Of a stretch of DNA of 64,000 nt, positions 51,571 through 59,895 are shown piece after piece (the stretch's first letter is position 1; the number at the start of each line of letters is the position of its first letter). Position numbers and translations under genes: made by a program. The notes under the pieces were generated by a model. It saw only the letters and a program-made list of their open reading frames with translations, was not told the origin of the DNA and searched no databases. This DNA comes from Poriferisodalis sp965231925. GTDB lineage: Bacteria > Actinomycetota > Acidimicrobiia > Acidimicrobiales > Poriferisodalaceae. The stretch lies in NCBI GenBank assembly GCA_965231925.1, contig OZ246894.1, forward strand, positions 3,968,001 through 4,032,000, read 5' to 3'.

Positions 51571-52008
51571 TTATTCGTGGCTCCGGGTGGGAATCGTCGA
51601 GTCCACAGCGTGGTAGTCGGCGGCATCGTCGACGAAGATGGCCAGCTCCGTATGCAGGCCCGAGGGAAGGTCGAGCGTGCCGGCGCAGATCGCGATGGTG
51701 TCGATCTGTTGCGGTTCGCCCTCTGACACCTTCCAGAACATCGATCCGCCGCACTCCCGGCAGAAGCCGTAGGCCACGTTGGGGTCGTCGGCTGGATGGT
51801 GCCAGGCCAGAGAGGCATCGGTGACCAGCCGCAGGTCGGCGGTCTTGCATCCCGTCGCCGCCATGAAGTGCCCAGTCCAGCGACGGCAGCGCCAGCAGTG
51901 GCAGTTCCACACCTGGCGGGTCGGTCCGTGCACTTCGTAGCTCACACCGCCGCACAGGCAGTGCCCCGAGGCCACCGACGCCGAAGCTGGCTCGGCCGTC
52001 TGGCTCAT
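51571..52008 (-). CDS. GFA-family zinc protein (formaldehyde-activating enzyme-like)
   Basis: The protein has 145 residues. Zinc ligands fall in GHCLCGGVSYEVHG (Cys-x-Cys), WNCHCWRCRRWTGHFMA (Cys-His-Cys-x2-Cys) and GFCRECGGSMFWK (Cys-x2-Cys), the GFA pattern. Family members include Gfa, which speeds glutathione-formaldehyde formation, but most actinobacterial ones have unknown roles. The ATG overlaps the SWIM gene stop (ATGA), so it is the last gene of the EVE-SWIM-GFA operon. Confidence 0.92.
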   Translation of the reverse strand: MSQTAEPASASVASGHCLCGGVSYEVHGPTRQVWNCHCWRCRRWTGHFMAATGCKTADLRLVTDASLAWHHPADDPNVAYGFCRECGGSMFWKVSEGEPQQIDTIAICAGTLDLPSGLHTELAIFVDDAADYHAVDSTIPTRSHE

Positions 52009-53912
52009 GACAATTCCTCTGCCAGCGGCGTCAGGTACTGCATCTCGCTTTGGAGGCGGCGCTTCGCCTTGTGGTCGGTTCTGACGCGGTGCAGCAGCGA
52101 ATCGAACAGCGCCGGATCGCCGGCATCGGCGGCCAGGCGCCGTATCCGAGACATCAGGTCGACGGCAACCCGGTACTGGTCAGCCTTCTTCCGGTTGATG
52201 ACCGCCAAGGCCTGCGATTCGTAGATCGCGATCGAGTCACGGGGTGCCGTCGGTTCGCGCGCACGTGCAAGCGCCATCCACAGCTGCCAGCTGGTGCCGT
52301 GCTGCAATGCCGTCGCCCACGCCTCTTCGGCACGGCCCTCGTGCAGCAGGATCTTGACCAGGACCTTCGCCGCTGCCGGTGCGGTGTCGGCGGCCGTGGC
52401 CATGACATCGGTCGGGGGTGTCGGCGGCGATGCCGCGGTGGAGGAACTCGTCCCCAAGCGGTCGCGCAGATGCCGCAAGCAGCGTTCCAGCCAGTCTGGG
52501 CAGTCTTCTCGGTCGTCTTGGCGCACCAGAGTCCGACACGCCTCAAGCGATGGGCTGGCAGTGAACGCGTTCCAGTACAGATCGACCGCCGCTCCGGGAC
52601 TGCCCTGCTCACGCAGCTTCCCAGCCAAGAAATCGCGCAGCTCGCCCGCCTGCCACGCACCGTGGCCGTAGTCGGCAAGCCCTGTGCGCGCCCACGTCAC
52701 CGCTTCGTCATCGCGCCCTGCGGATTCATACGCCCGAGCGATCTCCAGCGTCTCGCTCGGGCGTATGCGCTCACGCCGATGCGCCTCAACGAGCGCGTCC
52801 GGATCACCAGTAGCGAGCGCCCATCCGATCATCGCTTCTCGGGCGCGGTAGTCCCGAGCACGCTGCTTGCTGTCCGACGGGTCGATCCGCAGCCAAATCG
52901 GCTCGCCACTGCTTCTGGTCGTCGCGGTAGCGGTGGCACTGCTGCCCGACGGGTCTATCTGCTGCCAGCTCGGCTCGACAGCCTCGCGGAACGCCGCGAG
53001 CCCCACCGGACCCAGCAACTCCGCATAGAGCGCCGCCGACCGGCAGAACGCTTCCAACTCGTAGTTGAGCTCTAGCTTCACCAAACGCTGCGCGAGCTTG
53101 ACGGGTTCAGGCGATCGGGCCTCGCATGCCTGAAAATGCAGGTCCGCCAGCCGCTCGCTGACCATCATCAGCGTGCCGTCCTCGTCGTAGATCTCGCCCA
53201 TCGCGAGATCGGTCCTCATGTACGCGTGCTCAGCGAGCTCCGCTGCCGCCTCGCCGTAACCCGCGCTGATGAGGTCGGCGAGGGCGTCGATCACGTCGTT
53301 CACCTCGTCTGCCCAGTCAGCGGTGTCGCGGTAGTGCGCATAGCCACGCCGATCAAGCTCGCCGAAGCTGAACGCACGGTCGATTGTCTCGCGCCACTGC
53401 GCGATGTCGAGTCCCATGCCCCGTTCGGCCCTGGCTTCCAGCAGCAATTGCTCTCGCAGTCGCCAGTCAGCGGCCGATTGGCTCAGCACAATCTCCGCGA
53501 GCCGTCCATGCTCAAGTCGGCCGATGAAGTCCGCGAGCAATCCGTCGTCAGTGCTCTGCTTGCCTGCTTTCGCGGACGGCGTTGCGTCGGTTCCGTCCGA
53601 CGGATCGTCGCCATTGAGCAGCGACAGAGCTACCGCAGCGCAGTGCTTGCAGAACGAGCCGTCCTCGGCTGCCGGGCATGAGCAGCGCCACCGCAAGCTG
53701 GCGTCGTCGAACCACAGCTCGACGCCATAGGGCACGGTGCCTCGCACCGTCGCGTGCAGCCGCCCGTCCCTTTCAGCCAGCGACTCCACTCGGCCGTCTT
53801 CCCAGTACCCAACGCCGCGCTCGAACACAGCCGGGCCGGCGAGGTCCCCGACCATGCGAACATCGAGCGTCGCACTCAATTCGTCGGCGATGCTCACGGG
53901 CGCCGAACTCAT
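52005..53912 (-). CDS. SWIM zinc-finger protein
   Basis: This protein has 635 residues. LRWRCSCPAAEDGSFCKHCA (about 77-96) is the SWIM finger (Cys-x-Cys-x(n)-Cys-x-His). The rest is mostly helical with repeated short motifs (GWALATGDPDALVEAHR, REQGSPGAAVDLYWNAFT, LLHEGRAEEAWATALQ), like TPR or Sel1-type repeats. Such SWIM proteins of actinobacteria have no defined function; SWIM fingers bind DNA or proteins. It is coupled to the EVE-like gene upstream and GFA downstream, each by a four-base overlap. Confidence 0.88.
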   Translation of the reverse strand: MSSAPVSIADELSATLDVRMVGDLAGPAVFERGVGYWEDGRVESLAERDGRLHATVRGTVPYGVELWFDDASLRWRCSCPAAEDGSFCKHCAAVALSLLNGDDPSDGTDATPSAKAGKQSTDDGLLADFIGRLEHGRLAEIVLSQSAADWRLREQLLLEARAERGMGLDIAQWRETIDRAFSFGELDRRGYAHYRDTADWADEVNDVIDALADLISAGYGEAAAELAEHAYMRTDLAMGEIYDEDGTLMMVSERLADLHFQACEARSPEPVKLAQRLVKLELNYELEAFCRSAALYAELLGPVGLAAFREAVEPSWQQIDPSGSSATATATTRSSGEPIWLRIDPSDSKQRARDYRAREAMIGWALATGDPDALVEAHRRERIRPSETLEIARAYESAGRDDEAVTWARTGLADYGHGAWQAGELRDFLAGKLREQGSPGAAVDLYWNAFTASPSLEACRTLVRQDDREDCPDWLERCLRHLRDRLGTSSSTAASPPTPPTDVMATAADTAPAAAKVLVKILLHEGRAEEAWATALQHGTSWQLWMALARAREPTAPRDSIAIYESQALAVINRKKADQYRVAVDLMSRIRRLAADAGDPALFDSLLHRVRTDHKAKRRLQSEMQYLTPLAEELS

Positions 53913-54379
53913 CGGTAGAAGGCGTCGCGCAATGCGTCGGCTTCCTCGGCAGCGACGCGTTGCCCTGATGCCCTGATCGGCCCCCCGAACGTCTTGGGCG
54001 CTATCTCAGCCAGTTCTTCGGGCCGCAGCCTCACCTCGAGCGGCTTCCACGCCTGCCATGCAACCTGAACCCACCACGCCTCCTTCGAGGGCTCGTCCAC
54101 CTCGTTGCCGTCCGCGTCGCCTGGATACGGTTCGCACACGGCAAATCCATGGGCGACGATCCCGCCGAAACCGCCATGGCGATAGACCAGCACCTCGTCT
54201 CCGGGCTGCATCTGCCGGAAGTTCGTGCCGAGTGTCCACCCGCTCATGAAGCCACCGGCTGTGACGGTGATCAGAACACGCGCGTAGTACTCCTCGATGG
54301 TCAGCTCCCAATCGTCCGGATTCCACGTGAGCAGGTAGGTCGCGGCTTCGCGGAATTCGTCGGGCAGGTCAAAGTTCAT
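53909..54379 (-). CDS. EVE/PUA-like domain protein
   Basis: The ATG at 54379 (MNFDLPDEFREAATYLLTWN) gives 156 residues. The beta-rich core YLLTWNPDDWELTIEEYYAR, GGFMSGWTLGTNFRQMQPGD and EVLVYRHGGFGGIVAHGFAV matches the EVE/PUA-like fold, in which a Trp and aromatic pocket may read modified bases. It could equally be an ASCH-type domain. EVE proteins are often found with modification-dependent defence. It is the first gene of the operon and overlaps the SWIM start by ATGA. Confidence 0.72.
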   Translation of the reverse strand: MNFDLPDEFREAATYLLTWNPDDWELTIEEYYARVLITVTAGGFMSGWTLGTNFRQMQPGDEVLVYRHGGFGGIVAHGFAVCEPYPGDADGNEVDEPSKEAWWVQVAWQAWKPLEVRLRPEELAEIAPKTFGGPIRASGQRVAAEEADALRDAFYR

Positions 54380-54701
54380 CGTTCGCCTCTCGAGATCTGC
54401 GACACGCCGCCTCGCGCGCACAAGCGGCACCAACATAGACCTGTCATTCGGCGCCAATGCGTGATCTCGAATTCGGCAGGGTCTGCCGCGACTGCACCAG
54501 CCGACGCGGCCCATACAGCGATACGGGAGAGCCGCCGTCATCTCTTGGGGCGACGGCCGGCGGGACGTCCGCTACGGCGTGGTCCACCCAGATCAGCAGG
54601 TGACGTTCCGCTGCTGAGGCAGCGCGCCCGATCTGGCGGGCGGCAATCGGGGGTCGGTACGACTGCTGGCCATCTTCAGTGATGTCGGCGGCGAATGATC
54701 T
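54380..54701. other. Intergenic stretch between the EVE-like and glycohydrolase genes
   Basis: I see no convincing gene in these 322 bases. A promoter for the EVE-SWIM-GFA operon should lie here on the minus strand. There is no clear terminator after the glycohydrolase stop at 54702. Confidence 0.4.
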
Positions 54702-56489
54702 TCAGCGGCGCAGATCGTCGCGGAGAGCCGTCACCAAGGCAGCAAGGTCGTCGGCCGTTCCATCACGCGCTACTCGCCGGACGGTGTAACCGAGGGCTTC
54801 ATCTTCAGCGATGTTTTTCCGGGCGTGGTCTATCGCATCATCCACGCAGAGTCCGCGATCCAGCGGCTTTGGCGGTGAACTGCTTGCTGCCTTCCGGGCG
54901 GGATTGGACTTGTGACGCAGTGTCTCTTTCGGCTTCATTGGCGGCTGTTCGATGTTGCCCTTGCTGAGTTCTCGCAGGTTCGGACGCCGCTTGACCAACA
55001 GCGTTTGGCCGAAGGCTGTCGTCACCCACTGCCAGCCGAATTCATCACTGGCTGCACGAACGATGTCCGTTCCGATTTCCTGCACGGGGCCGAGGCCCTC
55101 GACCACCAAACGGCCGTCGCTCTTGACGAGTGCATCCGCTTGGGCTTTCGGCGCAGTCCACGTCAGCACGTCTGGATAGGCATGAGCCTTGACCGATTCG
55201 CCTCGACCAAGCGCAGCGAGACGGCGTGCTTCGTTCCGCAGATACTCGCTGTCGAGAGGCTCTTCGGGCAGCACATCGGCAGAATCGCAGGCACCCAGCA
55301 GCGCCCCGGCCATGGTCGCGATCGTGTCGGTATCGGTGCCCACAGCACCAGCGGCTACAACGACCGCTTCGTATGCGTCACGGGCGGCCACTGCCAAGGC
55401 CACGGCAGCAACGGTCGTCAGGATCCCGCTGCCACGCTGGCGAGAATCGGTCAGGCTGAGCCGATCAACAATCTCGTGGTAGGCCTCCTCGGCGCGCTTG
55501 GCCTTGCAGGCACAGCACTCGGCGTCACTGACGGCCTGATGCAGCTCACCAATTGCTGCATCCCACCCTTCTCCGAACGACTTCCCCGCAGTATCCTGCC
55601 AGAGCCTCATCCAAGTGGATCCCAGATTCGGATGGGTCTCGATCGGCAGGATCCAAGCCTGAATCCGGGCGGCAATGTGGTGGCACTCGTCGAGGTCGGG
55701 CACCGCGCCATGTCGCAGGCAATGGGCGAGCGTCGCTGCATGGAAGCAAGCGCCCACGACCGCGCGCGGGTGCCCGTGGGTGCAGACGCTGTCAGAGATC
55801 ACGTCGAGCACGAAGTCGTCCTCGCAGTCCTTGGATGACCACACATGCGGCTGAATGCGCATCGCGGCGCCGTTGCCGCCCGCATCGACCCATCCGGAAA
55901 ACGTGTTGGCGTACCACAGCGTCCGAGGCTTGCCGAGGTTCCTCGCGGCCGCTTTGGACGCCCGGCCGCCTCCCAGGGAATACGAAGGCCAGACCGGAAG
56001 CTCGATCCGAGCAAACGTCTCGACGTCGAATCCGCGGCCGGTCATGGACCTGCTCACAGCCATTCGGAGCTGTGTGTCATCGGACCAGCACCCCAGAGGC
56101 AGATCGACCTCAACTCCCTGCCTGCCGCCGACGCGTCGCCGCCAAGCCATGAGCCGATCCAATGGCTTGCCATGTGTGCGGCGTTCCAGGCCCCTGCGGT
56201 CCGTCAGCTCGCTTATGAACCCGAGCGCGTCGCCGTATGCAGCCCACAGCATCGAGTTTCGTATCCGCGACTCGGAGTCCGCTCCCGCGTGTGACCTGGG
56301 GACATCCCGGGGCCTGCGTCGACGCTCAGTGCGAGGCCCAGACACGCCGCCGACAGCGGGACCGCGGCCCGCCTCGCCCGTACCCGACTTCGTCGCGCGG
56401 GCACGATCGTCGGCAGTCGCGGGTTCGCCGCTGCCGTCGCTCGGGAAGAGGCCCGATTGCTGATGGACGGCGCGCGCTGTCTCGGTCAT
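54702..56489 (-). CDS. ADP-ribosylglycohydrolase (DraG/ARH fold), candidate DarT antitoxin
   Basis: This protein has 595 residues. After a disordered N-terminus (about 1-75) the ARH fold appears: RIRNSMLWAAYGDALGFI, PLGCWSDDTQLRMAVSR (Asp-Asp-Thr metal site), WVDAGGNGAAMRIQPHVW, and VVAAGAVGTDTDTIATMAGA (second metal-binding Asp-Thr-Asp). A C-terminal extension of about 180 residues, with a basic, Pro-rich linker, follows. ARH enzymes remove ADP-ribose. The ATG overlaps the DarT stop (ATGA), so it should reverse DarT's DNA mark, a role normally played by the macrodomain protein DarG. Confidence 0.88.
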   Translation of the reverse strand: MTETARAVHQQSGLFPSDGSGEPATADDRARATKSGTGEAGRGPAVGGVSGPRTERRRRPRDVPRSHAGADSESRIRNSMLWAAYGDALGFISELTDRRGLERRTHGKPLDRLMAWRRRVGGRQGVEVDLPLGCWSDDTQLRMAVSRSMTGRGFDVETFARIELPVWPSYSLGGGRASKAAARNLGKPRTLWYANTFSGWVDAGGNGAAMRIQPHVWSSKDCEDDFVLDVISDSVCTHGHPRAVVGACFHAATLAHCLRHGAVPDLDECHHIAARIQAWILPIETHPNLGSTWMRLWQDTAGKSFGEGWDAAIGELHQAVSDAECCACKAKRAEEAYHEIVDRLSLTDSRQRGSGILTTVAAVALAVAARDAYEAVVVAAGAVGTDTDTIATMAGALLGACDSADVLPEEPLDSEYLRNEARRLAALGRGESVKAHAYPDVLTWTAPKAQADALVKSDGRLVVEGLGPVQEIGTDIVRAASDEFGWQWVTTAFGQTLLVKRRPNLRELSKGNIEQPPMKPKETLRHKSNPARKAASSSPPKPLDRGLCVDDAIDHARKNIAEDEALGYTVRRVARDGTADDLAALVTALRDDLRR

Positions 56490-57175
56490 CGGAACGCCCC
56501 CGGGTTGATCTCAACTCTAGGTTCAACAGGGAAGTGGCTCAGTGCTGCGATGACCGCCTCGTAGGCGTCATCGTCGCCAACAGTGATCCCGTGCAGATAC
56601 GTCAGCGGCAGTTCGAACGGGTACAGCACCTCGGCTTGCGGGTCGGTCGTCCGATTCGGCGGTTTGTCGTTCCGCTTGGTCAGGCGTCCGTACCGGCCAG
56701 CGACGCCCGGCGCAAAGAGCTCCCCGAAGCCGTGGAGGTCACCGCGGCGCTGCGCGGCTGGGTAGATGTTGTTCGTCGTGCAGAACACGACGCCGGGATC
56801 ACCGAGGATCTCAGGACCGAATTTCAGGATCACCCATTCTTCCCTTGGGCGCTTGCGCCGCGAGAAGTTGAACATATGAAGGCTGATGTCTGTCACCGAC
56901 AAGTTGACGTAGGTGTGCCATCGCTCGTCAAGGTGCCGATCGACAGCGTTGGGCTCGAAGACATGCTGCACCAATTCGTCCGCTGGAAGATCCTGGCGAT
57001 TCTTCACGGCCTTGCTGTACAGAATCCCTACGAGTCCCTTGACTGTCGTGAAGTGCACGATGCTGGTGATGCCGCGTTCGGTCGCAGCCTCGACAACTTC
57101 TGGGCACCGTGGAGCTTCCCGCACCTGCTCGCGAGTCTGCGGCTCGGCTTCCGGCACCCACCTGCCAGTGCTCAT
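56486..57175 (-). CDS. DarT-like DNA ADP-ribosyltransferase (DUF4433)
   Basis: The protein has 229 residues. The family elements are GITSIVHFTTVKGLVGILYS (His41 near the NAD site), TYVNLSVTDISLHMFNFSRR, WVILKFGPEILGDPGVVF and TDPQAEVLYPFELPLTYLHG, whose Glu182 fits the catalytic Glu of DarT. DarT toxins add ADP-ribose to thymine or guanine in single-stranded DNA and block replication; they act in phage defence. The stop overlaps the glycohydrolase start and the ATG overlaps the helicase stop (both ATGA), a tightly coupled three-gene unit. The helicase partner is not part of the usual DarTG pair. Confidence 0.85.
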   Translation of the reverse strand: MSTGRWVPEAEPQTREQVREAPRCPEVVEAATERGITSIVHFTTVKGLVGILYSKAVKNRQDLPADELVQHVFEPNAVDRHLDERWHTYVNLSVTDISLHMFNFSRRKRPREEWVILKFGPEILGDPGVVFCTTNNIYPAAQRRGDLHGFGELFAPGVAGRYGRLTKRNDKPPNRTTDPQAEVLYPFELPLTYLHGITVGDDDAYEAVIAALSHFPVEPRVEINPGAFR

Positions 57176-58602
57176 GCCCTGACCAGCTCATACGTTGAAG
57201 GTTCCAGCAAGCCGATCAGCGAGGATTCCTCGCCCGGCTTGTATCCGACCATCACAGATTTGCGGGCCCTGCCTACGGCCATAGCCAGCATGCGCCGAAG
57301 TTTCTCGAGATCGGCATCGCCCTCATCGGCGCCGTGCGGAGTGACCCGTTGGCTCAGGCCGGGAAGCAGTACGTGGTCAAACTCGAGACCCTTCGCGGAA
57401 TGCATCGTGCACAAGGCGGCGACCTCGGGACCGGTGGGCCACTCGTTCTGCCTTGTCAGTTCGCAGTAGGGAATTGCGCGCTGGACCAGCACCTTGCGGG
57501 CCTCGCTGAACCAACCGCCGCCCCGTGGCTGCAGCAGAACGACGGATTCGTTCTCGAGATCGGCGGTCAGTTCGAGCCGGTCGATCATGATCCTGAGCTG
57601 ATCGCTGTACTTGCCCGCCACCACCAGCGGCTTTGCACCTGAGCGACGGCACGCCGCGAAGTCCGGCAGCGTGCCGTCATCCTCGAGCGGGAGCCCGTTG
57701 ACCAGCGGGTAGGCGAAGGCTGCTATCTCTGCGGTGTTGCGATAGTTCGTCTTGAGTGTGTGAATGATCTCTGGACGGGCGTTGATTCCGACCTCGCGCC
57801 ACTTGAAGTGCTGCGGATAGATGCGTTGCACTGCGTCGAGCACGAACGTCGTGTTGTGCGGGTCCTGCAGATGTTGCTGAATGGCACGTATCTGGTTGGC
57901 CGAAAAATCCTGCGCCTCGTCGACGATGACGACGTCGTAGGCCTTGAAGGACCCGGCAGCGGCGGCGAGCATCGTGAGATCGCTCCAGTCGATCTTCCCG
58001 CGCTGCCGCTTGGAGTCCATATACGCAGGTATGGCCCCATAGATCAACTTCTCACGCGTCGGACGGGCCACACGCGGAGCCCTGCCTCGGCCGTCCCGAT
58101 CAACCGTGAGGTAGTCCGACAGGTCGTCGGGATCGAAGTTGTCGGGATCGTATTCGAAACGGCCCATGACGTACTGGACTTCGTCAACGAAGAACTCATG
58201 CTGGCGATTCGTAGCGAAGCTGTCGATGTGCGGCCGCAGCATCGCCGAGGTCTCATCGCCCCCGACGATGTCAACACGGCCCACGAGCGACCTTGCCCAC
58301 CGGCTGAAGGTCTTGATCTCAAGGTCCAGCGCATCGTCCTGCGGCGTCGAGTTCCGAGCGAGTTCTGTGATGTAGCCCTCAAGGGTCCTGTTGAAGGTCA
58401 GGACGAGCACACGTACGGGCGCATCATGGTCGAGACGCTCGCGTCGGTCCAAGCGAACCCGGATCTGCTCCTTCAATCTCAAGAGAGCCGTCGTGGTCTT
58501 GCCGCTTCCCGCAGCACCCCGGATTATTCGGAACCCCGGTTTGACGTCGGCGAGCACTTTCAATTGCTCGGGAGTCGGCGTGACGGTCGGCAAAGCGCGC
58601 AT
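57172..58602 (-). CDS. UvrD/Rep-like superfamily 1 helicase
   Basis: The protein has 476 residues. SF1 motifs: RIIRGAAGSGKTTTALLRLK (Walker A, about 30), VRVLVLTFNRTLEGYI, YDVVIVDEAQDFSANQIRAI (DEAQ, Walker B), TLKTNYRNTAEIAAFA (motif IV/V region) and TMHSAKGLEFDHVLLPGL with AMAVGRARKSVMVGY (motifs V and VI). Short for UvrD, with small 1B/2B inserts. It is the first gene of the DarT-ARH unit. It may expose or act on single-stranded DNA, which is the DarT substrate; this is inference. Confidence 0.9.
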   Translation of the reverse strand: MRALPTVTPTPEQLKVLADVKPGFRIIRGAAGSGKTTTALLRLKEQIRVRLDRRERLDHDAPVRVLVLTFNRTLEGYITELARNSTPQDDALDLEIKTFSRWARSLVGRVDIVGGDETSAMLRPHIDSFATNRQHEFFVDEVQYVMGRFEYDPDNFDPDDLSDYLTVDRDGRGRAPRVARPTREKLIYGAIPAYMDSKRQRGKIDWSDLTMLAAAAGSFKAYDVVIVDEAQDFSANQIRAIQQHLQDPHNTTFVLDAVQRIYPQHFKWREVGINARPEIIHTLKTNYRNTAEIAAFAYPLVNGLPLEDDGTLPDFAACRRSGAKPLVVAGKYSDQLRIMIDRLELTADLENESVVLLQPRGGGWFSEARKVLVQRAIPYCELTRQNEWPTGPEVAALCTMHSAKGLEFDHVLLPGLSQRVTPHGADEGDADLEKLRRMLAMAVGRARKSVMVGYKPGEESSLIGLLEPSTYELVRA

Positions 58603-58718
58603 CCCAGTAGCTCTCTGTTGTCAGCCCCACTGCCTGGGACCACGTGAGCACCACGGTACCGGTCACAACTTCGCGATCCGGCGCGCCTTCTACAGAGGAC
58701 TCCGAGGGTGATGCCGCA

Positions 58719-59480
58719 TCAGCGCGAGACGGGTTGCAGGACGCGGATTGGCTGGGTTCCAAGCAGGTGCCCGAGGTCGAAGCCAGGATCGGTCACGAAT
58801 TCAGGAGGCTCGCACACCGGATCGGTCCGGAAGTACAGATTCCACGCGGCTTGGCGAACTGCCGATTCAAGCTCTGGATGCGGGTGTTGCTTCTCGGTGA
58901 GCATTCCCGCCCAGAACGGCATGTAGCACAGGTTCCAACCGGCGGTGAAGGCGTCGGGATCCCAAGGGTTGCCCCAGATGTGCCGAACCCCGAACCCCGA
59001 TCTGCGCTTGATCGGGCGTCCTGTGTACTTGGCCCATGCCTGTTGCGCGTACCCGTTGTCGCCCAGCGTGACCGAGCGGCCCTTCCAGCTTGCGGTGTCG
59101 CCCCGGGTGCCACCTGGGTAGTGCTCCCTGCTGGTCCTAGCCCGCTCCGGATACCACGGCGTTTGGCGGCGTACCGCGTCGGGGTGAGCGAAGAATGAAT
59201 ACTGGAACGCTGCACGCACAATCGTCGTGCCACCCTGCTGCATGATCTGCTCCAAGGCAGCGATCGGGTCGGGCAGCGGTGCGTTCCACGACTCGACCCC
59301 TGGCAGTGCTGACGGCGGCATTGCCGTCGGTGCCTCGTGGCATGCACGCTGAACCCAAGCTGGAACGGCCTCCGGCGCTCGAATCCGAGCAAGAAAACTG
59401 ACGCGAGGCAGGCTCCGTTCCACAATCGCATCTCTCAGGCGCCGGACCAGCACGCGCCTGTGCTCCCGATCGTCACTCAC
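58719..59480 (-). CDS. Unknown protein with HNH-like region
   Basis: This protein has 253 residues. Its C-terminal half reads GYAQQAWAKYTGRPIKRRSG then VRHIWGNPWDPDAFTAGWNL and CYMPFWAGMLTEKQHPHPEL. The His-Ile-Trp-Gly, about 14 residues, then Gly-Trp-Asn-Leu spacing recalls the beta-beta-alpha metal core of HNH nucleases, but no CxxC pairs are present. The N-terminal half is not recognised. It overlaps the VapC stop by 8 bases and lies 116 bases before the helicase. A nuclease role in the DarT-ARH group is possible but unproven. Confidence 0.65.
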   Translation of the reverse strand: MSDDREHRRVLVRRLRDAIVERSLPRVSFLARIRAPEAVPAWVQRACHEAPTAMPPSALPGVESWNAPLPDPIAALEQIMQQGGTTIVRAAFQYSFFAHPDAVRRQTPWYPERARTSREHYPGGTRGDTASWKGRSVTLGDNGYAQQAWAKYTGRPIKRRSGFGVRHIWGNPWDPDAFTAGWNLCYMPFWAGMLTEKQHPHPELESAVRQAAWNLYFRTDPVCEPPEFVTDPGFDLGHLLGTQPIRVLQPVSR

Positions 59481-59892
59481 CGGCCCGATACCTCGGATGT
59501 TCGAGTCCGAATCCGAATCGGTCGTTCATGGGCTCGAAATGACGCAGGTTGTTGGTGACAATCGACAGTTCGTGCGCCATGGCGGTCGCGGCGATCCACA
59601 TATCCCGCTCATCGAACTGGTCGAGAAACGCCGCCTTGATGTCGCCGAATCGGCGAGCGATCTCGAAAGTGCCCGGAAGTATCGTGTAGCGGCTCAGTGC
59701 GGACGCCAAGTCCCGAAGCCGCCGTTGGCCCCACCCCGCATGAGCCGCGCCGTAGTACACCTCTCCGACCGTCGCGAAGGACAACGCCAGCAGGCGGCCC
59801 TCGACGATCGGGCGGAAGGGTTCTGCGTGCTCTCGCCGGTGTGCCAAGAATGAGAACACATCCGTGTCCACGAGCAAGGCTTGGACCGCCAT
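59473..59892 (-). CDS. vapC: VapC-type PIN-domain RNase toxin
   Basis: The protein has 139 residues. PIN acidic residues are present: Asp9 in ALLVDTDVFSFLAHRR, Glu44 in SFATVGEVYYGAAHAG, and an Asp in QFDERDMWIAATAMAHE, followed by SIVTNNLRHFEP. The full length and intact motifs imply an active Mg-dependent RNase, typically cutting tRNA or rRNA. It starts 3 bases after the stop of the gene at 59896 (candidate antitoxin) and overlaps the HNH-like gene downstream. Confidence 0.9.
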   Translation of the reverse strand: MAVQALLVDTDVFSFLAHRREHAEPFRPIVEGRLLALSFATVGEVYYGAAHAGWGQRRLRDLASALSRYTILPGTFEIARRFGDIKAAFLDQFDERDMWIAATAMAHELSIVTNNLRHFEPMNDRFGFGLEHPRYRAGE

Positions 59893-59895
59893 GGG

